The notes beneath the pieces were generated by a model. The model saw only the letters and a program-made list of their open reading frames with translations. It had not been told where the DNA came from and did no database searches. Shown in pieces: positions 9,714-18,400 of a stretch of 56,456 nucleotides of DNA (position 1 is the stretch's first letter; every line of letters begins with the position of its first letter). Origin of the DNA: Candidatus Zipacnadia bacterium (GTDB lineage Bacteria > Armatimonadota > Zipacnadia > Zipacnadales > JABUFB01); the NCBI GenBank assembly GCA_029821745.1, contig JALGSS010000001.1, forward strand, positions 1-56,456, in the 5' to 3' direction. Both the position numbers and the translations under genes were made by a program.

Positions 9714-10613
9714 ATGGCGAAGATGCCTATCGAGCGCATCGGCCAGATAGTGAAAGCCGTTCTCGTCGAACTGCGCGACCTCGAGGAGCCAACGAGACTG
9801 AGAGTCCTTCTGGAACTGGCGGAACCGAAACTGAGCCTCACGGACCACGAGAAGGCAACGCTTGAGGTCTCTGGCTACATCCGTTGGCACACGATTGTTC
9901 ACTTCTACTCGATAGACTGCGTGAAGGCCGGATACCTCACGAAATCGGGCGGAAGGTGGAGCCTTACGGATCAGGGAAAGGCAGCGTTGGAGGCGCCCGC
10001 GGGCGACTTCATCCGCTCCGCTCAAGCCAAGTACCGAGCCTGGCGACGTGCTCACCCGAGGAAGAAGTCGGATTCGAGCGAGGAGGAAGACGAGGAGAAC
10101 GCCGAAGAGATCGTGCGCCAGATCTCCTACGATCAGGCGGTGGAGCATGCCGGAGAGGGAATCGAGGCCCACGTCTTCTCCCTTGGACCGTACGACTTCC
10201 AGAAACTCGTGGCCGAACTCCTGCGCGGCATGGGCTATCACGTGCGCTTCGTGGCGCCACCCGGACCGGATGGCGGCATCGACATCGCCGCCTATAGCGA
10301 CCCTCTCGGCACCACCTCACCCCGAATCCGCGCCCAGGTGAAGCACCGTCGTGACAACAAGGTCACTGTCAAGGAGGTGCGAGAGCTGGAGGGGGTCCTG
10401 CGAAAGGCCGACGACATCGGCCTGATCGTCTCCTCGGGTGGGTTCTCCTCGGAAGCCTTGCGGGAGATCCAGGTCTCAACGAAGCACATCGAGACAATGG
10501 ACCTGGACCGGTTGATCACGCTCTGGCAGCAGCACTACGACGAGATCAGGGAGCAGGGCAAAGCGCTCTTGCCGCTGGTCAAGGTGCACTTCCTGGCACC
10601 GGCTGAGGAGTAG
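9714..10613 (+). CDS. mrr: Mrr-type restriction endonuclease (type IV)
   Basis: A 299-aa protein with a strong AGGAGG RBS 7 nt before the ATG. Residues about 1-95 form the winged-helix Mrr N-terminal domain. A charged linker rich in Glu/Ser follows (about 115-130). The C-terminal Mrr catalytic domain starts at YDFQKLVAELLRGMGY, with the PD-(D/E)XK residues in GPDGGIDI and RAQVKH (Asp ... Gln-x-Lys). Mrr enzymes cut modified DNA; E. coli Mrr acts on methylated sites. It starts 10 nt after the hsdR remnant, so it is probably co-transcribed from the 8929 promoter. It is intact and is the most likely active nuclease of this cluster. Confidence 0.9.
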   Translation: MAKMPIERIGQIVKAVLVELRDLEEPTRLRVLLELAEPKLSLTDHEKATLEVSGYIRWHTIVHFYSIDCVKAGYLTKSGGRWSLTDQGKAALEAPAGDFIRSAQAKYRAWRRAHPRKKSDSSEEEDEENAEEIVRQISYDQAVEHAGEGIEAHVFSLGPYDFQKLVAELLRGMGYHVRFVAPPGPDGGIDIAAYSDPLGTTSPRIRAQVKHRRDNKVTVKEVRELEGVLRKADDIGLIVSSGGFSSEALREIQVSTKHIETMDLDRLITLWQQHYDEIREQGKALLPLVKVHFLAPAEE

Positions 10614-10659
10614 ACCATCGTTCTGGTGGCCAATGCCGCCACAAGGGGGAGCAGCGCGA

Positions 10660-11568
10660 ATGAAGCGGCGATTGACCAAAGCGAAGCTGGAACGCATTCT
10701 CAGGAACCCGACTCTACATCCGGAAGCACTTCTTGCCGACGAAGCCGGCCCCGACTTCCCATGGCACAAGGATGCGGACAAGGAGCACTCGTCCCAAGTC
10801 TTCTGCCTGAGTGCTTTCGGCACGCTTCGGCATCTCAGGCGTCGAGACCGTGTCGTCGCCGACTTTCTGTCCGAGCCCTTTCCCAAGACGCGCACGCGAC
10901 GACAACCCAGGAAGTGGCATGTCTTCCCCGAACAAGAGCAACCGGACCTACTCAACGAGTGTGGGAGGGGGCAGTCCACAAGCATCGACGCGCTTCTGGT
11001 TTCCAACCAGGAAGTCATATCCGTCGAGGCGAAGTTCAAGACAGATGCGAACCAGGGGTTCGGAACGTGCAGCCAGGTTGCGCGCAAGCAGGGCAGGCCC
11101 CCGGCGTGCCAAGGCTTCTACGGTCCCGGTTCCGACCGCCGCAAGAAGACGAAGGCGTGGTGTCGCCTGGAAAACTGGGACGGCACGCGGTCTCCTCGGC
11201 TGTACTGGTCCCTGGGAAAGGCTTTCTTTCAGCCGGACATCTTCCAGCAGCAGCAGCGAGGCGACGTCTGTCCCTTCAACGGGCCAAACTATCAGTTGAT
11301 GCGGAACTTCCTTTTCGCTGCCGCCTACGCCCAGAGAAACGGGAAAGGGTTCTTCGGGGTGCTGGCCATCTGCCCCGAGGCCACCTCGGACAAGGTCAAA
11401 CAGCAGATCGAGGATTTCCGCAGGAACGTCCTTCTCCCTCCCTTTCAGAGTCGGCTGAAGTTCGTCACCTACGAGAGGTACATCGAGGTTCTGCGATCCT
11501 GGGATCCCAAAGATGCGCGGGAATTGGCCGGCTTCTTGGAGGAACGGATCAGGACATTGATTGGTTGA
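10660..11568 (+). CDS. Predicted PD-(D/E)XK-type nuclease, 302 aa
   Basis: The central segment TSIDALLVSNQEVISVEAKF holds an Asp ... Glu-Ala-Lys arrangement typical of PD-(D/E)XK enzymes, so I infer a restriction-like endonuclease. The rest is unrecognised. The C-terminal third is helical and ends ELAGFLEERIRTLIG. The start at 10660 has GGGGAG about 9 nt upstream. A start 27 nt earlier is possible but its RBS is weaker. It lies between mrr and the DUF4268-like gene with short gaps, consistent with one operon. The exact family is not known to me. Confidence 0.65.
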   Translation: MKRRLTKAKLERILRNPTLHPEALLADEAGPDFPWHKDADKEHSSQVFCLSAFGTLRHLRRRDRVVADFLSEPFPKTRTRRQPRKWHVFPEQEQPDLLNECGRGQSTSIDALLVSNQEVISVEAKFKTDANQGFGTCSQVARKQGRPPACQGFYGPGSDRRKKTKAWCRLENWDGTRSPRLYWSLGKAFFQPDIFQQQQRGDVCPFNGPNYQLMRNFLFAAAYAQRNGKGFFGVLAICPEATSDKVKQQIEDFRRNVLLPPFQSRLKFVTYERYIEVLRSWDPKDARELAGFLEERIRTLIG

Positions 11569-11595
11569 CGGTTCACGGATATTCAGGAGGCCACG

Positions 11596-12662
11596 ATGGA
11601 CGATATCTACCTCGTTGATCCGGCGACGAAGGCGCTGACGCGTGTTCGCCCCGTGTCGCTGGCGGAGATCGGCCTTCGCGAGCGACAGGACCTCGAAGAA
11701 TGGGTCCGGGACCACCCGGAGATCCTGGGCGAGGAACTGCTCACGATCAGCACCGAGTACAGCGGTTTCGACAGGAGTAACCGTCGCCTCGACGTTCTCA
11801 TGCTCGACAGGAACGGACTCCTCGTCGTGGTGGAACTGAAGCTGGCCCTGGACAGAACGTTCGCCGACCAGCAGGCGATCCGGTACGCGGCGTTCTGCGA
11901 AACGATGACGATGGACCACTTGGTGACGGAGCTCGCGCACTCCGGGGAGTGCTCACAGGAGGAGGCGAGCGCCAGGATCTGCGAGTTCTTGAACAAAGAA
12001 GAACTGCCCAAACTGGACCAGGAGCTGACCGGCACGGTCCTGTGGCTCCGCAAGTTCGGCGTGGACATCACGTGCGTCGAACTCAGGCCATACAAGGTCG
12101 TCGAGGAGAACCGCCTGATCCTCGTTCCCCGCACGATCATTCCGCTGCCCCAGACCCGAAACTACGTCGTCGGGGTGGAGCAGAAAGCTGTCAGAGAACG
12201 CCAGGTGTCGAAGCCATGGGGGCGGAACGCCGCCCTATGGCGAGCCGTGGCCGACGAGTTCAATGCCCTTGGCACAGGCTTCCGGTCCTCCGGCAGGGCG
12301 CGAGGGTCTTCATGCTGGTCGGGGTCGGGCACCCACACGTCCACTACGAATGGCTTTGGCGGAAGACGGACGCCCGACTCGATGTGTCCCTGCACTTCGA
12401 GTGGCCGGACCTGGAGCGGAACCTGCGATGCGCTGAGCGTGTGCGGACGCAGGAACGCTCGATCCGCGAAGGAATGGACCTGGCATTCGAGGTTGGCAAG
12501 TACGGCAAGAGATGGGCCGAGGCACGCTTCCGAATCCCGTACGATGAGACGACGCCTGATGCCGAAATCGCGCCCGTCGCCGCCCGCACGATGAAGACGC
12601 TCATCGACCGGACCTTGCCCATCGTCCGGCAAATCATCGAGGAAGACAGGAATGCCCCGTAA
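11596..12662 (+). pseudogene. DUF4268-like protein with NucS-type nuclease domain, frameshifted
   Basis: It starts at an ATG with AGGAGG 5 nt upstream. The N-terminal domain (DLEEWVRDHPEILGEELL ... RLDVLMLD ... LLVVVELKLALD) is a NucS/DUF91-like PD-(D/E)XK fold with Asp and Glu-x-Lys. The C-terminal half (ARVFMLVGVGHPHVHYEW to EEDRNAP) continues in another frame. The switch lies near 12270-12290, after residues NALGTGF. Both halves are otherwise clean, so a single indel, or a sequencing error, explains it. The stop overlaps the hsdM start by 11 nt, which suggests translational coupling. If the frameshift is an error, this is an intact 355-aa nuclease. Confidence 0.75.
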
Positions 12663-13454
12663 GCGAAAGAAGAAGACCAAGCAGCTACTCACCACGGCTC
12701 AGCAACTCGGCAGCCTCATCAAGTCGGCCCGCGACATCATGCGGAAGGACAAGGGCCTGAGCGCCGACCTGGCCCGGCGCCGATGCTCACCTGGGTCATG
12801 TTCCTCAAGTTCCTCGACGACATGGAGCAGATCCGCGAACAGAAGGCGGAACTGGCCGGCGAGCGGTTCAAGCCGGCCATCGAGCCGCCGTACAGCTGGC
12901 GGGATTGGGCGGCCAAAGAGGACGGCATCACCGGCGACGAACTGATCGCTTTCGTCAACCAGGAGAAGGCCGTCCGGCCGGACGGGACCAAGGGCGCGGG
13001 CCTCTTCGCCTGCCTGCGGGGCCTGCGTGGCGCCGACGGCGGCGACCGCCGCGACGTAATCGCCACCGTCTTCCAGGGCGTCGTCAACCGCATGATCAAC
13101 GGCTACCTCCTGCGCGACGTGATCAACAAGGTCAATGGCATCCACTTCACGTCGTCCGACGAGGTCCACCCCCTGAGCGCCTTCTACGAGACGATGCTCC
13201 GCGAGATGCGGGACGCCGCCGGACAGAACGGCGAGTTCTACACGCCCCGCCCCGTCGTGCGGTTCATGGTCGAGGTGACGGACCCCAAACTGGGCGAGAC
13301 CGTCCTTGACCCCGCCTGTGGCACCGGTGGGTTCCTGGTCGAGACGTACAACCACCTCGAAGCGCCGTGCAGGACCGTTGAGGACCGGCGCGTCCTCCAG
13401 GAGGAGAGCATCGTCGGCGGCGAGGCCAAGCCGGGCCGACCCGATCCCCGATAG
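12652..13454 (+). pseudogene. hsdM: Type I methyltransferase HsdM, 5' half only, frameshifted
   Basis: The N-terminal helical domain (LGSLIKSARDIMRKDKGL, then LTWVMFLKFLDDMEQI) and the AdoMet motif I (DPACGTGGF) identify HsdM. A one-base deletion at about 12778 (CGGCGCCGATG where a Leu-Pro-Met would be read) changes frame. Homology runs to GGEAKP at about 13430 and then stops, 12 nt before tRNA-Asn. The terminal residues GRPDPR and the stop codon are junction and tRNA sequence. Motif IV (NPPF) and the target-recognition interface are missing. A matching 3' half lies on the opposite strand at 29359-30185. Confidence 0.87.
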
Positions 13455-13520
13455 CTCAACTGGTAGAGCGAGCGGCTGTTAACCGCTAGGTTGGAGGTTC
13501 GAGTCCTCCTCGGGGAGCCA
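13445..13520 (+). tRNA. tRNA-Asn (anticodon GTT)
   Basis: A complete 76-nt tRNA with CCA. Acceptor TCCCCGA/TCGGGGA, D arm GCTC/GAGC, anticodon loop CTGTTAA within AGCGG/CCGCT, and T arm GGAGG TTCGAGT CCTCC are all canonical. It lies inside the island directly after the truncated hsdM. It is either island cargo or the remains of a host locus moved here. Its last 12 nt and about 100 nt downstream recur in diverged form at 43364-43474. Confidence 0.97.
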
Positions 13521-13620
13521 CCGCTACTTGCGAGCCGGTATCTCACGGGATACCGGCTCTTTCTTTGCCTCCGCAGGCCCGCCGAAATCGCGCGTCTAAC
13601 CTACTGAAACCAAGCAGGTT
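13509..13620 (+). repeat. Left copy of a diverged direct repeat: tRNA-Asn 3' end plus downstream region
   Basis: It comprises CTCGGGGAGCCA of the tRNA, a terminator-like hairpin and a 31-nt block (13590-13620) that begins GCGCGTCTAACCTA and ends CAAGCAGGTT. The order and spacing match 43364-43474. The 31-nt block differs at only two pyrimidine positions, while the flanks differ much more. The block itself has AACCT/AGGTT arms. It may be the left end of a nested element or a segmental duplication. Confidence 0.6.
13533..13566 (+). terminator. Rho-independent terminator after tRNA-Asn
   Basis: A 10-bp perfect stem (AGCCGGTATC / GATACCGGCT) with a 6-nt loop is followed by CTCTTTCTTT. It starts 13 nt after the tRNA CCA. 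The rest of 13567-13958 shows no gene. Confidence 0.78.
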
Positions 13621-13958
13621 GCGGCAGACGTCCGCGCCCCGGTCGCCGTCCTGCTCTTCCCCAGTGAACCGCCTCACGCCCCGCCCCCGCCTCTCGGCCC
13701 AGGACTCTCACCCTCTCGCCTGTCGAACCGGGTCCGGGTTAACAACCACGATTGGAGAGAGCCTCCGCGAGCCACACGGGTCTTCCAGAAGGCCTGAGGG
13801 CCGAGGAGCCCTCTACGCTCCGAAGATAAGCATGCCCGCGTGAAAGGCCTTGCCACAAGAGGCGCCCAATGGTACTCTACTTGGGGACTATCCAGCGCCC
13901 GAGCAGCAGCCATCATAGCGCGGTCACCGAGTGTAAGAAGACGCGCAAAGGCTTACCC

Positions 13959-14272
13959 ATGTGGGTGGAAGACCCGGACGTGAACCGCGAACGCCCAGCC
14001 GAGGTCTGCCAGCGCTACGACGTGGCTCGGCTGGAGGTCTTCGGCAGCCTCGCCCGTGGGGATGCCGATGCAGGCAGCGACCTCGGCATCCTGGTGACCT
14101 TCAAGCCCGGTGCCTTGGTAGGCCTGGACTTCATCTCCTTTGGCCGCAGTTGGATGCCCTGTTCGGCCGTCCCGTGGACCTGCTCATGCGCCGCGCCGTT
14201 GAGCGCTCCCCGAACAAGTACTTCCGCCGCTTCGCCCTCAGACGGACGGAACCGATCTATGAGCGAGCTTGA
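13959..14272 (+). pseudogene. MNT-type nucleotidyltransferase (HEPN/MNT antitoxin-like), degraded
   Basis: The frame from 13959 reads RYDVARLEVFGSLARGDAD and then SDLGILV. This matches the GS-x(n)-D-x-D core of minimal nucleotidyltransferases, except that the second catalytic Asp is Gly. A frameshift near 14150 moves the rest (LDALFGRPVDLLMRRAVER) into the 13961 frame, which ends at 14272. Such proteins normally pair with a HEPN toxin, where they AMPylate and neutralise it. The 150 nt downstream hold no recognisable HEPN gene. The frameshift, the missing Asp and the lost partner together indicate a dead toxin-antitoxin module. Confidence 0.6.
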
Positions 14273-14427
14273 GCCACGCCAGCGCGAGCCGGTCACCCGC
14301 GATTGGACGAGGCGCCCAATCCAGGCCAAGAAGCCCTTGTCATGGCAGCAGTGCGGTGGTCGTCCATGGGCGCATTCTCTGCCACAACCGTATGTCCGTC
14401 ACTGCTCGGGTCATAGAGCGCACGATC

Positions 14428-15420
14428 ATGGGCCAATCTGAATCGGCAGCGCGCGATGAGCTTCTTTCTCTGCTTAGGGAGAAGCGTGCCGTTCTGATGG
14501 TTGGCGCCGGCAGCAGCCGGTTTGTCGGTTACCCCTCTTGGGACGAGCTGGTCTCTAAGCTAAACGAGCTTGCACCCGGCTTGCGGAGGTCACCCAACAC
14601 CGATAGGGCTGCTTTCGTCGAGGACATCAAACAACAACTGAGGCGCGAGCGGCGCCTCGATGATTACTACAACCTGTTAGAGCGGACGTTCTCTCCACGC
14701 GATTCGGCTCCAACCCACGCGCCACTTCACTGCGCACTCGTGCAACTCGGCTTCGCCGGCATCGTGACCACCAACTACGACCCCGTGCTGGAATGGGCGA
14801 TAGGTGAAGCCTTCTCCCGCGACGTCCACCACGTCTGCCGACCCATTGACCTGTGCCAGAAGAGATGTTACCGGGTCTTTGATTTCCTTCGCTCCCTGTC
14901 ACGAGGGTCTCGCCATGATTTCGTGTTGCACCTGCACGGGTGGCACGAGAACCCCACAAACATCATTCTCACGCGGGACGACTACCAGATAAGGTACGGG
15001 GAACGACGACCCGCTACCTCTTCAGAACCAGTCCCCCGCATTCTCGACACAATCCACCGAAAGGTCATCTGGTCCCTGATGGCGATGCATTCAGTCGTGT
15101 TCGTGGGTTTCAGTATGGATGATGATTTCTTCATGGACATGGTCGACATCGTGCAGCAGGACTTTCGGCTCGGTTCCGATCCAGTGCATTTCGCCATCAT
15201 TGGCTATACGACTGATGAGGAGAAGGGCAAGATGGCGCACCATTTGAGGCGCCGGGGGATCGCGCCCGTCTTCTACCAGATGCTGGACCTCGCGGATGAT
15301 GGACCCTCGTCCCGTCACCGCCTCTTCGAAGACCTGATCCTCAATCTGGCGCGTTCGTTAGACGTGACTGTCCCACTGGGTGGACTGGATGCAGCGACGC
15401 GAAAGATGTTGGAGCGCTAG
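14428..15420 (+). CDS. SIR2-family protein (predicted NAD-consuming effector)
   Basis: A 330-aa protein. SIR2 motifs appear in order: VGAGSS (about residues 25-30), TTNYDPVLEWA (about 114), HLHGW (about 168) and VVFVGFSMDDDF (about 228). The Asn of TTNYD and the His of HLHG are the residues used by prokaryotic SIR2 effectors to hydrolyse NAD+. The stop is 4 nt before the ATG of the large ATPase gene, so the two are translationally linked. I infer an abortive-infection effector controlled by the ATPase. The start was chosen for the position of the first helix; in-frame ATGs at 14269 and 14392 are possible but have no better RBS. Base composition is visibly less GC-rich than in the flanking genes. 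Confidence 0.82.
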   Translation: MGQSESAARDELLSLLREKRAVLMVGAGSSRFVGYPSWDELVSKLNELAPGLRRSPNTDRAAFVEDIKQQLRRERRLDDYYNLLERTFSPRDSAPTHAPLHCALVQLGFAGIVTTNYDPVLEWAIGEAFSRDVHHVCRPIDLCQKRCYRVFDFLRSLSRGSRHDFVLHLHGWHENPTNIILTRDDYQIRYGERRPATSSEPVPRILDTIHRKVIWSLMAMHSVVFVGFSMDDDFFMDMVDIVQQDFRLGSDPVHFAIIGYTTDEEKGKMAHHLRRRGIAPVFYQMLDLADDGPSSRHRLFEDLILNLARSLDVTVPLGGLDAATRKMLER

Positions 15421-15424
15421 AGAA

Positions 15425-18400
15425 ATGGAAGTACCGCGCGACGCTCTGCTGTCCGCTCTACGGCGTTTCTGCTTCGATGGCAGTGGTGTCGTGGTCGGAG
15501 CCCCCGGCATCGGCAAGACCGTTGCCCTGAAGCGATTGCACGCGTTCCTTGAGTCGCAGCGCATCCCGCTGCTCTACTTACCCATCGACAAACTGGCAGT
15601 ACAAACGCAACACGATCTCGTTGCGGAGCTCGGGCTCACGGGGGATCTCCTTGACCACCTTCGTGCGGTGGTCGCCGATCGTGGAGATCAGTGTGGGGTC
15701 CTGATCGTTGATGCGTTCGACGCGGCACGCTCCGAGGAGAAGCGGCAGTTCTTCCTCAGTCTAATCAGGCGGGTCTTGAATCAGATGGGCGACACCTGGC
15801 ATGTGCTTGCCAGTGTCAGGACGTTTGACGCCCGAAAGTCCGAGGACTTGACGGACCTGTTCCCTCCGTCCACGCTGAACGCGGCGCCGGAGCCGTTCCA
15901 TTCTGCGGCGTTCGTGTGCCGCCATTTCGTTATCCCGCCCTTCACCGACGAGGAGGTCCGCAGTGTCGCCGAATCCGTCCCGGGGTTGCTGGGCGTCTAC
16001 GAAGGTGCGACGCCCGAATTCCGCGAACTCCTGCACGTTCCGTTCAACCTTTGGCTCTTGCGGAAGCTCCTGGATCGGACCCCGAATCTCCCGGAACTTA
16101 CGTCGGTGACCTCAGAGGTAGAACTGCTTAGCCTGTTCTGGAAGCAGCGGGTAACAGACGGGCCTCTGGGCGAAGCGAGGCGCGCGGTGCTTTCTGACGT
16201 CTGCCACGCGATGGTCCAAGCGCGCGGACTCTCCGTGCGTAAGGACCGGGCCTATGATCCAGTTACTGATGACGCGTGGCGAGATCTTCTGAGCGCCGAG
16301 GTGCTTGAGGAGGTGGGCACCTCGCAACAACGCGTTAGTTTCTCGCACAACATACTCTTCGACTACGCCGTGAGCGTCCTCCTGATTGAAGACGAACCAG
16401 AAAGGGTGGTTGAATTCGTCGGTGAAGACCCTTCGCGTCCTCTCTTCCTGCGTCCAAGTCTCGACTACTACTTCACGCGCCAGTGGCATGAATCGCCGGC
16501 CACGTTCTGGCGAGGCTTCTGGTACCTTCTGGCCCAGGAAGACATCAATATCCGCCTTGTGGGACGGCTCCTGCCACCGACGGTGGCGGTCCGCGAATCG
16601 AGGCAAGTCGATGATCTCTCGCCACTCCTTGATGCCCTCAGACAGGGCTGGCCAGGGGGCGCCAAAGGGGTGTTGCGCGTCTTACAGGCTCTTCGGGCAC
16701 TCGACGTGAAGAGGGACGCCCTTTGGTGCCGGTTCCTTGAGAGCATCACGCCGCACGTGGAGCCAGATTGGGCGTGGGACTTGGCCGTAATAGCGTCTGA
16801 AATCCTCGACCGGGCTGAGTCGGCAGGGAACGATCAGACGATCGGAGCGTGCGGCAATGTTGGGCGCCTGCTCCTCGGGTGGGTGTGGAGGCAACGGGAG
16901 CACGGCAGCGGGGAGTCTCTGGACCGGCTCGGCGCCTTTTGGGCCGTTCCGCTGGTAGCACGGACCTTTTGCTCCGATACCCAGGAGTCACGACGGATTC
17001 TGGAGCCAATACTTTCTCTCCCGGAGCAGCCGGACTTCCCCATAAACTACCTGTATCGCATGGTCCACCACCTCGACAGCATCTGGCCATTTGACCCTGA
17101 GTTCGCTGCGGCGGTCTACGAGACGGTGTTCGCCCATGAGGAGGAGAGCCAGGAACCCACGCCAATGGGAGGCTACGTTCTCCCGATGTCGAGCAACCGG
17201 CGGCAAGATTACGAAATGTGCAAGTACATGCTTGTCGAGCATTTTCCTGCCTTTGTGCGCGCTGCTCCAGCGCCAGCAACGAAGGCCTGCATTCGCTCGT
17301 TGAATGAGTACGTCATTAGGCGTCACGTGCAACCGTATCTGAGGCCTGGCGTGTCGCTGGAAGATCTTCCAGAGCGCTTCCCCTTCCGTGGCGGAGAGGC
17401 GGTCTACTTCCCAGATCTCAGTTACATATGGGATGAAAGCGAGCATCCTGACGAACCAGTCAAGCTTGCAGATCACCTGTTCATATACGTGGCCGAGGTC
17501 GCGTCGCGGAGCGACGGCCTGGCCACACTCGGCCAACTCCTGGATATCTTCCGTGATGAGGTCAGGGCAGCCGTCTTCTGGCGTAGACTGCTGCGGATAG
17601 GGGCCCGAAACCCCTTCGTCTTTGCTTCCCTGGTCTCGGAGCTGTGCGTCGCTCGTCCTGTGCTCAGGGGACCTGAATGTCGGTACGAACTCGGACTGTT
17701 CCTCGAGGCGGCGGCGTCCGAGTTCTCGAATGAGCTCTTAGGGGCGATAGAGACAATGATTCTCGCTCTGCCGCCGTCAGAGGAATCGCTGGAAGCGCGG
17801 CAATATGCCTCCCAACTCCAGGACCGCTTGTTGGCGAGGCTACCTCAAGATCGTCTCCAGACGGAGGAAGCACGAGCGCGTCGCCGAGAGATGCAGAAAA
17901 CACGATCAGCGCCTCCCAATGAACCTCCTGTGAGCACCAGATTCACCTGGGAGCCTTTTTCCGAAGAGGACTGGTTCGCAGAGCAGGGAGTGGATGTGAC
18001 GCGCGAGCCGAATCAGCGGCTCATGGCTTTCTTTGGAAAGCTGGACTCATTCATCGATTCGTGGCTGAATGAACAGCCCGACCCAGGGGCACTGGACGCC
18101 ATTCTCCCGGTGATCTCTGACGCGCATGAAGCCTGTACAGCCGAGAACGATGCCGATCTCCCTATCTCCACGGCGGCGTGGACGAAGACAGCCCAGTGCG
18201 CGGAGATAGTGGCGCGAGCACGTATGCGCGACAGTCCGGACAGCCCAGATTTCTTCCTTTGTCGGGAGATCCTGCTTCGGTGCGCAAATCACGGATCGCC
18301 CGAACCGGACCCCGAGCGCGATGCGCACTATGACCTTCCGTCATGGTCTCCGGCGCCCCGCAACGAGGCCGCTCAAGGCCTGTTCTGGCTGGTCGTCCGC

